Source: Onchidella celtica
Taxonomy: Eukaryota; Mollusca; Gastropoda; Systellommatophora; Onchidiidae
Reading direction: 5' to 3'
Length of the DNA: 64,000 nt
Assembly: GCA_963931925.1 (NCBI GenBank)
Contig: OZ007579.1
Span: 41,957,197-42,021,196, forward strand
The translations under genes and the position numbers were made by a program. The notes beneath the pieces were generated by a model. It did no database searches. It saw nothing but the letters and a program-made list of their open reading frames with translations, and was not told the origin of the DNA. Of this stretch, positions 47,105-58,400 are shown piece after piece (the stretch's first letter is position 1; every line of letters begins with the position of its first letter).

Positions 47105-47235
47105 TGGAGCGAGGCAGATGTCGATCTTCACAGAAAGAGGGGGTTCTTTCATTAGAAGTTTCGGCCTTTAACTTCCTGACATCTTCTAGAACCTCAGCCA
47201 CATCGAGTTCATGACTCTCGGTGTTCGTTCGTTGC
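47105..47235 (-). mobile_element. Repeat Y, antisense copy with open coding-like frame
   Basis: The minus strand reads TNTESHELDVAEVLEDVRKL and KAETSNERTPSFCEDRHLPR, the same peptide family as the frames at 49.5 kb (LAPPED end) and 50.4 kb. Upstream in this frame are residues such as KTPAQKTIQKPAVPVQ. The family is unknown; it is probably a decayed transposon protein. Confidence 0.6.
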
Positions 47236-47453
47236 GAGGTTTTTCTTTGGGTTTGAACCGGCACCGCTGGTTTCTGTATTGTTTTTTGTGCAGGTGTCTT
47301 ATCCATTTTGCCAATACTGTCACTGGTTATATAGTATAATTTTAGGCTATATGAATTTTGATATTGTGAGTACATAAATGAGTTAAAAATTTTATTACAG
47401 CAATTGCTCAAATTGAAGGTCTTGGCTTGGCGACACTTTTATGGACGATGTTT

Positions 47454-47714
47454 TCGCGACTTCAGTTCTTGTTTGTTCTATCTCCATTTTCCGAAAAAAA
47501 AACCCAAACAAACAACAACTAAAGATCTTATAGTATGTAGAAGAAGTATAACAAATGCACACTTTGACACTTGTTTAAAATACATTGTGGAAATTATCAA
47601 GTTGTTCTGATTTATTCCGACTCCTTATCATATTACTAAAACTGCAAAATATTTAACGTCGAATTTCTCAGTTGTGCAAAAAGAGGAGTTGGAACAAACG
47701 AGAACTAAAGTCAT
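47454..47714. mobile_element. MITE-like family T, copy Tc
   Basis: The left end TCGCGACTTCAGTTCTTGTT plus TGTTCTATCTCC and the right end GGAACAAACGAGAACTAAAG plus TCATG are inverted repeats. Internal words match Ta. It is one of the best-preserved copies. Confidence 0.85.
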
Positions 47715-48408
47715 GAACTGGAGAACAAGCATACAAGGTCCATCAAATGGCACCCTGGGTCATAACACCACTGGACTTTTTTTCTTCGTTGTGTCATCGA
47801 AAATCAGTAGCCTATCGGAATTGGCCCAGAACAATCGTGGCACCAGAGGAGGAAATCATCTCTGCATACAACCACATCAGTTCTTCTACACTGAGAAATG
47901 TTCGGCATTCTTGTACTCAGCATACCCACGAGTTGTTCATCTTACGTACTAGCATATCAACAATTTTTCCCACTTTTATAAATGAACGTTTCAAAGTCCT
48001 GGTGAGCGTGAGATTTCTTATGTCCAGACAAGCATGTGGCAAAAACTTTTCTACGAACAATTTCAAAACTAGTAAAGATATCGATACGCCCATTTGTGAG
48101 AATGTGGATCTGACCAGGAACAATGATAAAGTAACACGAACTCAAAACCACAGAATTGGACAATACGCCAATGCGTCAGCTGGACCACAAAGAGTTGCGT
48201 AGTCCAGGGCAGACAAAGTGAACATTAATTGCAATGAAGCGTTTAATTATACGTATTTTTGTCTACGGTTCCAAACTCTTTTTGGACATCCTGTACAGCA
48301 GTTTGGTTGTCTTTGCCAATCATTCATGGAACGATAATTATTGTCAAAATTTGGTATTCTTTATATTGCCTTTTTTCTTTAAAAAAACAACAACAACAAC
48401 AAAACAAA

Positions 48409-48595
48409 ACAGTTTAGGTGTTTTATACATTATTTCTTTTTCTTTAAACATACCCAATTTAAGTGTTTTGTACGTATATTATGTCTATTTTTTCTTTCAA
48501 AATACCCACTTTATGTGTTTTTAATATCACGTCTTTTTTCTGTAAAAATGCCCACTTTAGGTGTTTTAAAAATTAAATATTTTCTTTAAAATACC
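48409..48595. repeat. Diverged tandem repeat, about 45-52 bp, four units
   Basis: Four successive units start CAGTTTAGGTGTTTT, CAATTTAAGTGTTTT, CACTTTATGTGTTTT and CACTTTAGGTGTTTT, each ending AAAATACC or similar. Confidence 0.75.
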
Positions 48596-49019
48596 AGACA
48601 GCACATCTACATTTTACAATAAATATAATGTCCCTGAACACTGAACCAGGGTTAGTTACTTCAATAAACATTCCTGCCCTTCTACGAAAAAGACCGTATG
48701 CGCCATTCTAGGTCAAATTCACTTTTAAACATTATTAATTTCATAAAATGAAATGTGCTCTGTCTTTCTATAATTTTGTACCAGAGATAGCTTCTTTCAA
48801 TCACCACGAGATAGAAATTGGACAGAGAATAATAAAGCTGGGTGCTTTGTTTTTAACACGCACAAATAGCACAAAATCCCATTTTTACTATTCTACCACA
48901 TGACCAGTGGCAGAAAAGGTAAAATAGATAAGACACCTGCACTAAAACAACAGAAACCAGGAGTGCCGGTTGAAACCCAAAGACGAGCCTGGTGTCGAAA
49001 AAAAAAAAATTGGATTACG

Positions 49020-49555
49020 AACACCGAGAGTCACGCACTCGGTGTGGCCGGGGTTCTAGAAGATGTGAGTGTGGCATGAGAAAACCCACAATAAGTCGCC
49101 AGAGCTGATTTTGAGAAAAACGGCTTTGAAGTGAAAATATGGGTCCGACACAAACTTCCAACTTGGCTGTTGTTTAGGGGACCGTGGCATGTTACAGGGT
49201 AAACTGTAGATGAGCAGTGAACACTACTCACTATGATCTCTATAACGGCTTTGTAATTAGACTACGGTCTCCTAACAGCAATCACTCCAATATCACTTGA
49301 TCAATTAGCTATTGCCACTTTTAGGATTAAATGCCATTTTCTCAAAATCTTGTTTTAGGGGGGTCACTGACTTCAATTTATCAGAAATGTCTTGTCTTTT
49401 ATTATATGTACAGAACTCAAAATGTCATGTTGCCGACTTATTGTGGGTTTTCTCATGCACACTCACAGATGTCAGGAAGAGGCCGAAACATCCAATGAAA
49501 GAATCCACTCTTCCTATGAAGATCGCCATCTGCCTCGCTCCACCTGAGGATTGTA
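49020..49555 (+). mobile_element. Repeat Y, copy split by a 404-bp inverted-repeat element
   Basis: The left part 49,020-49,063 (GAACACCGAGAGTCACGCAC...TTCTAGAAGA) resumes at about 49,468 (GATGTCAGGAAGAGGCCGAA). The unbroken copies at 11.7 and 47.1 kb show the joined sequence TTCTAGAAGATGTC. Confidence 0.75.
49064..49467. mobile_element. Inverted-repeat element, 404 bp, nested in repeat Y
   Basis: Its ends are TGTGAGTGTGGCATGAGAAA plus ACCCACAATAAGTCG on the left and the inverse CGACTTATTGTGGGTTTTCT plus CATGCACACTCACA on the right. This is an about 34-bp inverted repeat with one indel. Comparison with unbroken Y copies leaves only a 2-bp GA as target duplication, or up to 4-5 bp if the ends are drawn asymmetrically. 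No coding capacity. Confidence 0.85.
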
Positions 49556-49637
49556 AGAATTTTGATTATTATTGTCTAGTTCTCACTGGCCAAGTGAAAC
49601 ACGGTTTTTCCCCCAACATGAAAATAAAACACCTTGT

Positions 49638-50055
49638 GTGTTCTATCTTCATTTCTGAAAAAAAAAAACATGAAAAAACTGGAGCTCTTTTAGAATGTGG
49701 AAGAGGTATAATAATTATACGCACACTTTGACACTTGTTTAAAATGCGATGTGGCACTTATCAAGCTATTTCACAGTTCCGATTTATTCTAAGGGTAGCC
49801 ACACAAAGGCCACCGAATTCGGTCACCGAGCCACTAGGTGCTTTAGGTGAGAAGAATTGCACTATATAATTTCAACAACTGCACACAGAGCCCACCTAGA
49901 TTCGGTCCGTTTATATAGTGCAATTCTTCTCACCTAAAGCGGCTAGTGGCTCGGTGACCGAATTCGGTGGCCTTTGTGTGACTACCCTAAGTCCTTATCA
50001 TAACACCAAATCCCCAAACGTTTAACGTCGAACTTCCCAGTTGTGCACAAATGGA
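49638..50055. mobile_element. MITE-like family T, copy Te, split by a 195-bp MITE
   Basis: TGTGTTCTATCTTCATTTCT leads to GATTTATTCTAA on the left. Beyond the nested element it resumes with GTCCTTATCATAACACCAAA and CGTTTAACGTCGAACTTCC. Copy Tc supplies the unbroken order GATTTATTCCGACTCCTTAT. Confidence 0.8.
49793..49987. mobile_element. PIF/Harbinger-like MITE, 195 bp, TAA target duplication
   Basis: Near-perfect terminal inverted repeats of about 76 bp start GGGTAGCCACACAAAGGCCA on the left; the reverse complement of the right end starts GGGTAGTCACACAAAGGCCA. They enclose a loop of about 43 bp. TAA flanks both sides (49,790-49,792; 49,988-49,990). A 3-bp TWA duplication with G-rich ends is the mark of PIF/Harbinger elements. 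The arms differ at only a few positions, suggesting recent insertion. It sits inside family T copy Te. Confidence 0.9.
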
Positions 50056-50200
50056 GCGATTATCATATCTCTTTCAATCTTTCCAGTGAATTCGAGCTGT
50101 GGCTGTACTTACTTTATAGGTTAAAAACACAGTAACAAACTAGTCATGTCATCACTTCGTTTGATTGAAAAACATCCCCGACCCAAGTTTACTTTTGAGT

Positions 50201-50256
<56 letters not shown>

Positions 50257-50257
50257 C
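50201..50257. repeat. (CAA)n microsatellite, 18-19 units
   Basis: An uninterrupted AAC/CAA repeat. Confidence 0.95.
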
Positions 50258-50376
50258 CATTCACTGAAAACCTGGCACTGCTAATAAAAATTTTCCTTAC
50301 CCGCAGGGCAGTTCAAATGTGATATACATACAGAAACAGTAACGACAACAATAACATAAAATTATATATATATATG

Positions 50377-50485
50377 GGAAGTTCGACGTTAAAGGTTTGC
50401 CTGGATTCTTTCATTGGATGTTTCGGCCTCTTCTTGACTTCTTCTAGAACCCCGGCCACACCGAGTTCATGACTCTCGGTGTTCG
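50377..50485 (-). mobile_element. Family T scrap joined to antisense repeat Y
   Basis: GGGAAGTTCGACGTTAAAGG is a family T internal word (inverted). It is followed directly by repeat Y in antisense (TCTTTCATTGGATGTTTCGG...TTCATGACTCTCGGTGTTCG). The direct junction suggests T and Y travel in one larger element. Confidence 0.6.
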
Positions 50486-50824
50486 TACACCCCCCCCCCC
50501 CTTTTTTTTTGGTGGGGAGTGGGGGGGGGGGGTGGGTCGCCAACCTAGCCCGATTTTAGCAGATCCACTCTCATAATATGAAAATATTCAGTAGCAGATA
50601 AAATAATGCTATGAAAATACTTAATGAAAGACTCAGGGGCTCAAACATTTATTTCTCAGCTGGAACACAGAATCTCTGAAATAATTAGTAAGCAAACACA
50701 ACATTTTTTGTTTTTTACTTGTTCTGTCCAATAAGATATATTTTTAAAACATTATATTAGTTCCGGTAAAATGTTAGGAGAGAAGAGTGCATCCCACAAA
50801 CGGGGAGAAATAAAAATAAATATT

Positions 50825-50956
50825 AAAGTGCCGACCGGCCCTGCACTGTGGCGACGACGTGCCTGCTCCAGTTATAACTGGGCTGCAATGGCACAAAGGC
50901 AAATTTCCCAAATGGGATTAAAGAGTTATACAAATACAAATACAAATACAAATAGG
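50825..50956 (+). mobile_element. SINE 3' part, copy S8 (type I tail)
   Basis: AAAGTGCCGACCGGCCCTGC, CGACGTGCCTGCTCCAGTTA and CAAATTTCCCAAATGGGATT, with an (ATACAA)n tail, match S3 and the inverse of S4, S5 and S7. The head is truncated. The tail passes straight into the GATA array, a possible seed for it. Confidence 0.88.
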
Positions 50957-51445
<489 letters not shown>

Positions 51446-51659
51446 ATTAAATTTGGTAAGTCAGTGTGCCCTTCCCCACCTTCTGTCTCCATGCCCATCC
51501 CCAGTCAGTTGTAAAAACTCCCTACCTCCTCCCCCCACCCCCCTCTCCCTTTTCCACCCGGCGCAGATAGAAATCTTAACGGAGACATAATTTGCTGTCA
51601 AAACCTTTACAGACACCGGTGTCTCATTATTTTTTCAAACCCCGCTGGCCCGTTAGTCA

Positions 51660-52280
51660 GTGACAGTTATGCGCGTGGCTTGAGGGTCATAAGTTTTAAG
51701 CAGAAAAGTGTCACCAAAGCGTGCACGCTCGTGTCACGCCAGGCCCCAAACAATGTTCCCACGCTCACACCCTTGTCTAACAGGCACCTGCGACAGGCGA
51801 GTAGCCCGGGTCATCTTAAGTCTCGACGCTGGGCCCGGCACGGGGCTCACAAGTGAGCCATGTGTTGTTTATATGACATCTGATCCAGTGTCAACTGCAG
51901 AAAAAAATGTTTATTACTGGCACTAAATCTATTCTAATTTACCTATATTTGCTCATTACACAACGATCAGCTCAATTTTATCATTAATATTACGTTTCGT
52001 TGCCTCAGCGCGATTCTTAGCTAACGTTAAATTTTCTTTAAAAGAAAAACGTCAGAGCACAGGACAGGTATTGAATGCGGGGCCGACGACAACAAAGAAC
52101 ATCTGCGTTCATTTACAACTTCACCGCCAATCAGCGGCCATTATCGATCGCCCGTTACCACGCACGCGGCGAACGTGCGCCAATCAGCTGCCGCCATAGG
52201 CCGTGGGGCGGTGTCAAACGTGAGCGCGTTTGAGGTTTTATTTTGAACCGGTGGACTGGTCGTGTGCTCACTCCAGCCTG
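51660..52280 (+). promoter_or_regulatory. HEY promoter region (CpG-rich)
   Basis: A CpG-rich, repeat-free segment immediately upstream of the HEY coding region. It has two CCAATCAGC boxes (CCAAT at 52,127-52,131 and 52,180-52,184), a CACGCG (52,163-52,168; a class C site that HES/HEY proteins themselves can bind), a CACCTG E-box near 51,785, a TATA-like TTTATTTT at 52,237-52,244 and an initiator-like TCACTCC at 52,268-52,274. The last pair is spaced about 30 bp apart. A start near 52,270 would give a 5' UTR of about 148 nt. The start is predicted from motifs only. Confidence 0.6.
51756..51763 (-). promoter_or_regulatory. Consensus CSL/Su(H) binding site
   Basis: TTCCCACG on plus is CGTGGGAA on minus, a full match to the high-affinity CSL (RBPJ/Su(H)) consensus YGTGRGAA. 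It lies about 0.5 kb upstream of the predicted start. HEY genes are direct Notch targets in many animals, so the site fits, but a single 8-mer may occur by chance. Confidence 0.45.
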
Positions 52281-52417
52281 GAACGTGGTTCAGGAAAGAG
52301 TTGGTATCCGGCGAACGACGGCAGTCAAACATTGTTTTTGGATTCATAACTACTTCCGAACGCTTCCTCTTACCAAGTTACGATTCCATCCTTCCGTCTT
52401 CCGCTCTCTGCCACACC

Positions 52418-52479
52418 ATGAAGAGAAGCCTAAGTGACAGTGACTCAGATGATGGCTTCGATGAACGACTTAAGTCTGG
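52418..52479 (+). CDS. hey: hey exon 1 (coding part)
   Basis: ATG at 52,418 in ACACC-ATG-A context; the first 20 codons plus two bases. The donor is GG|GTGAGT at 52,480. The start was chosen because MKRSLSDSD-type openings are usual for HEY and no longer upstream frame exists in phase. Confidence 0.93.
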
Positions 52480-55400
52480 GTGAGTCTGAAATCTTATCCC
52501 TTCGTTGCTTATCCACGTGATTTTTTATCGAGGGTTTGTTTACATTTCCGGGCTCGTCCTACTCTGGAGTGAGGTTGCTATGTGCACAGTCAACGTACTG
52601 GGAAAAAAGATTGAAATTTTTCAAAATGATCTGACCTTAGTTCTTAGATCTTGTTTGTTCCAATTTCACTTTTTTGCACAACAGAGAAATTCGACGTTTG
52701 AACCTTTGATATTTTGATAAGGAATTAGAATAAATTGGAACCGTGACACAGCTTGATAAGTGCCACAACGCATTTTTAAACAAGTGTTAAAGTGTGCCTT
52801 TGTTATACTTCTTCTGCATACTAATAGATCTTCAGTTTTTCAGAAAATGGAGATAGAACAAACAAGAACTAAAGTCGCGATGAAATAACAGGAGGCCGTT
52901 GATTGCTCTAACTTTGACAGAAAATCATATTTCTTCACTCTGTGTTTCTATTCACCTAATTTGGATTTTGATATTTCTAGAGAGACACAAACATGAGATT
53001 AAAGGTTGGCTAACATATATTTCAAATCCAGTAACTGGGTTAAGTGATTGAAAAATTAATGCAACACTTCTGATATCTAATAATGGTTGAAATATAGATT
53101 GGCTGTGGTAATGCACTATCTGTCGGTAAGGGCTAAACGACGTTTCTCCAACATCTGCGTTAGGTGGATAGAAAATATTTAGTAAGTATTTGTAGTTTTG
53201 GCATGAAGTTAAAAATACTGTATTGTCACATGGTTAAACTACGATTTCAGAGTAATAATTACAGATAGATTTAGCAAATTGTGTTTGGTTTACAATCCTT
53301 AATATTATGATTACATAACTTTACATGATCACAGTAACTTAGCAATACGGCCTCCGCTGAGTCCTATGTTTTCCCGAGCATAGTGATACAACGAGTTCTT
53401 AGGTAAACATTCTTCCCCTCCCCCAAGAATTGGATGTCGAAAACATTATTAGCGTATAAGACGGTCATTTAGGGTGCGTTGACTTCTCTATCAGTCAGTA
53501 TAGTGTAACGATGTCTTATTTCTTAATCTGAAAGTTAATTTTACAGCGTATACTAGTTTTCTACTATGGGGAAAAAAATCGTTAGTTTATCGTTATGTAC
53601 ACCGTGAAGAAGCCTAACAGAGAAATTATGAACAGACAGCCCACGAAATGTCCGTAATACTTGGACAGAATTTACCTTGTTTTACGTCATTAGAAATATC
53701 AAAATGCATCATGTTCTGATGTCCAATAATAATAATATGACCATGAATAATGATAATAATAAAGACGACCAGAACAATTATAACACTATTTACGATGTAT
53801 TTAGTTTCTCATATATTTAACAAACTAGCAACAAAAAACATTGCACTCATACAATACCAGCTACAACTGGACAGGTTCAATACTTGTGAAAATTATTTGA
53901 GTATCTAACGATTTTATTTACATCTTATGCTCCTCACGATGATATACCACGGTACATCTAGTAGCCATATCAAGCTTAACAATGTTAAACAAGCCATGTC
54001 AACACCAATGCGGAATGATGAACGATGAAGAACAAAAATGTGAAAGATCTGGCACGAATTTACATTTTTGATACCTTGTAGAACGAAAAACATTTCCTAA
54101 ACACAATAAACATAGTTATTGTATTACATTCTTCTATTTTACAGAAGCACTGAAGTACATTCTATTTATTATAAAATATAAACCTAATGGTTCTGCTATG
54201 GTAGCTTTCAAGATTATAAGCCGTTCACTTCATAACTTCAAGGCTGATAGCGCAAATCACTATGGATCCTTTTAATATAATAAAATAAAATACAATCAAA
54301 TCAGCTGAACTTTCTTCGCCTATCTAGGTTCTAAGGCTTATCACCATCTTCAACATCATCATCATCACCACGACCACCACGATTGCCATCATCATCTTTA
54401 TCATCACCATTTTCATTATCCGCTTCTTTTTTTTGTTCAGGTCACCGTCCCAGAGTTGTCAGATCACGGATAGAAAGAAGAGAAGAGGAGTAAGTATCTT
54501 TTTCCTCCTTATCTATATTTTGTTAGCGTCTTTGCCTTGTCATGCCATGTCTAAGAAATATTTTAATTTAACATCTAAACTAAAGTATTTTCAATTCTTC
54601 CGTCCATCGATAATTTTATCCGTCCATCCATCCATCCGTTCGTTCATTCTTTCGTCGTTTCACGTTTTTGTTTTCGTTTCTGTTCATCTATACTAGCCAT
54701 CCAGTTTTTCTCGATTAGTTCGTCTGTCCATCTTCTTTGCTGTCTATCCATCATCAGTTCATCCATCCATCCATCCATCTATCCATCCACCCACCCACCC
54801 ATCCATCTACACACCCACCCGCGCACACCTCCATCCACCCACACACGCCACCCACATACCCATCCATCATCACTGAACCATTACATGTATGTATTTATCT
54901 ATCCTTACACAGATCATTGAGAAGAGACGCCGCGACAGAATCAACACAAGCTTGACGGAATTACGACGTCTCGTGCCGTCAGCATTTGAAAAGCAGGTAA
55001 GACAGTCTAAAATATTTCTCTAGCTTTCTAGACTGCTACTCACTCTGACTGGACCTCGTTTCTCATTTCGTGGGACAAAGCCATTGGTGGTGTCTTCATT
55101 AACAAAGTTGATAAACATCGCTTCAACTTCCACCATTACTACCATTGGTGAGCTTACCGTTACCAAAAGAGTAAAAATAGTAGGCTTACTATGGAGGGTC
55201 TCTGCTCTAACTATGAACTAGAAGTACCCATACCATGACCAGCGTCACCACTTCTACTCGACTATAATTCTTCTTATAATTATTACTGTAAATTGCTACC
55301 ACCTTCTTTACCCTCACTACTTATTAATGATAATTCTGAAAATATTTGCATTTTGAGTCCCCAACTCCCGTTTCTTTGTGTTGTTTCAGTGACCACGTTA

Positions 55401-58400
55401 GGAAGCTATTTTTCCGAAGGGCTAAAGGTTAAATTAATATCATGATCACTCTTTTGTAAAGTCTACCCTCCCCCCCCCGCTCGCCCCCACGCCGCCCTCT
55501 TTTTTAACCTCCCTAAAACCTCACCCCCTTAGTTTTGCCTCTTTCCTTAGCTAAAAGGACGCACTATTCCCCATAGCCTCATTCATGCTACCGTATTTTC
55601 CCCGGTAAAAGAACTTATCATAATTCCCGACCCCGAGCGGTGTCTCGCAGAATGTCAAACATGCACATCATAGATAAAGGGGGCTATCCTTTAAACAGTC
55701 TTATCTGTATTTATAGGGCTTTTGGGACTGGTTCTTAGCTAGATGACATTATAAATGTAAAGATCATATTGTGCTGTATGAACATAAAAGCGATGTATCC
55801 CCACTATTCATCAAAGGAGCAGGGGTAGGTAGCGGTAGCTCTTCAAATCTTACGACCTCTCAAGGAACTCTAAAACAACGCCCTTAGCGCAATCAGTCAG
55901 GTCTGTTTTGCCTCGATTTTGTGGACTATGGACTTAAACGGGACCCCGCATATTAGTGGGACAAGTTTGTCTCGCTAGTTGATTCAAAGGAAGGTCAAGT
56001 CTGAGTCAAAACTGACGCCAGATAGACTTGATTCCGTGTGTTACTAGCCTAAAAGTCTCGAATAATTTTTAAAAAAGTGTTACTTGAAACTGAAACGAAA
56101 TTTGCATGACATTGTTTACCTCAGCCATTTCTTCGGCGGGTGCTGTAAAATCAACATCATTATTAACGATAACAACTACAATAGCACTAACAAACTCACT
56201 ACAGACTTTCCCACCCCCCTCATACAACAATGTCTCTATCCCCAGGGATCAGCCAAATTGGAGAAAGCGGAAATACTGCAGATGACAGTGGACCATCTCA
56301 AAATACTCCATCAGAAAGGTCAGTCCCTAGTTTAGTTTTGTGTTCGTTATTAATATCCCTGTCTAGGAGGCGTCTTGGTAACTTGAACAGGTCATCTTTC
56401 TTTCTTTCTATTGTCGGTTTCTTTGTTTGTTTGTTTGTTTTTTCTTTCTTTCCTTCTTTCTTTCTTCTGTTCTTTCTCTCTGCATCCTGTCCTTAGGATA
56501 CTCATCTATTTTTGTTCCTCAGTACAAGCTATTCTCCTATTTTTTTTTTTTGCCTGCTTTCTAAACGATACATTATTTTCTTTTTCTTATTCTCTTCCAT
56601 TCTCTCTGTCTCTCTACTCGCAGGATACCGCCTCGTTTTCTTTGGTATATTCCTTTCTGTCTGTATTTCGACTTCTGCTCATTCTTTTATTCATATCCAA
56701 AAACCCACACCGACAGCTTCCCTTTCATCTTGTCTCTTTCTTTATCTGGCTATAATCTCCTAATCCCTTCAACCGCCAGACGAAAAAGGTAAAAAATCTG
56801 GAGAGGGCCCCAATCGCTTCATTCTCACAAAATGACGACATTGGACAAACTCTAATCATATCTTCGCGGGAGAAAAGTGTGCAAAATTCAAACAAATGAT
56901 TGTTGACACAGATCCTTGTTGCACACACTTGCCGGCAGTTGAAACGCTGGTGGAACATGCGTCCAGTCAGTGCAAAACTGACTTAACTGCTGGCTTACTC
57001 TCGTCAACGATTATGTTTGAGTCGTAAATTTTGCAAGCGGACGTTATGGCAATGTTAGCATTCTTGTTCTTGACATTTTGAATAATTTTGTGGAAATAAA
57101 CAATGTAGACTTTGGCACTGATTTTGAGAGTAATTATAGTGGAGGCGTAAAGTCGAGTGAACGGTGAAAGAAACGGTATCTGGTTAACAATGCGCACAAC
57201 TTAGAACCTGTGCGTGTTAGGAAACTCACAGTTTGTTATGTATTCATATAATATATTAGTTTTATGATAAACAGAGTTTCAACACAAACTGATAGACTAA
57301 ACCACAGTTCAGACTACAAGTTTATCTTTAAAATGAAAATCTGTTTAAGCTTGCACATAACAGTCGTTAAGTTCGTGTAGTCGTGACGTTGTACAGTTGG
57401 AAGCCACAACTAGAATGCTGCATATTTAGGTATACATGATTTTATTAAAAGCATTGTCATAACTCTGGAAAAAGTAGGATCTATAATGTTTCAAACTATA
57501 TTATCCCAAAAACTTGTCTAGACTAGAAAATCAATGATCTGTTCACGGCGGTTAGTTTCTTCTGCGAACGCGGGTCCCTTAGTTTGGTTGATATTATCTT
57601 GGCGGTTGCAACTGTTTTGCACTGCTCACCAACTTTGATCAGCACAAACAGGACATACAAACTCTGTCGTCCGATCTCTGGGTCAAATCCTGTTGATCCT
57701 CACACCTCGCCTGTCATCCTGTGCCAGTCTTGGGGCCCACACAAACAATATTGTCCCTCGGGATGCGCTCGGGTTGGCGTCTCCAAGCAAAATACAAACA
57801 GTAGCATACACACTGAAGTCCAGTCTCCCCGGCCCTACTATATGTAGCCTGTTGTATACATGTACACGCCTAAGGTCAACCACTTGCACCTCTCCAGCTT
57901 GCTAGGAAAACAATAAAACTGGTTGATTCTCTGACCCTTCCTTTTTATCCAACCATCTTTGGCCTTGAATGCGTCGGATTTGTATTTCTCATTTTCTCCT
58001 CAATAATCCCGCTCTTGAGGACTGCTGGACCCTCCTCTGAATGTCGCGTTGTCTTTTCAATAACAGGTTCAACCGTGCTCTTTATGGGATTTAATCATAG
58101 GTGTAGCCTAACGCGCGGAAGAGGAAAAATAGTAGTGGGGGGGGGGGTGTTGATTGCTGGGGATGAGGGTATGGGAAAAGATTCAGAGTGGAGTGATCTG
58201 GGACAGTTCTCTTTGTCTGCTAAATGAAGAGTGTCATTATGGCCAAATGGCACAACACGAAGACGAAGGTTAATTATGCGCCTAGTCAGGTTTGTTTGGC
58301 CTCAGTTTTGTGGACTATGGAGTTTAACGGCACCTCGGGGCAGTAGTGAAACTGAAACAGGTCTTCCTCGCTGGCTCAGTCAAAGAATTTCAAGTTTGAG

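Noticed and set aside
47747-48202. 151-codon plus frame, with open minus frames opposite (reading QIHILTNGRIDIFTSFEIVR and onward)
   Set aside because: The minus frames look somewhat protein-like across two phases, which could be a decayed coding fragment, but I recognise no family and there are stops and frameshifts; not supportable as a gene.
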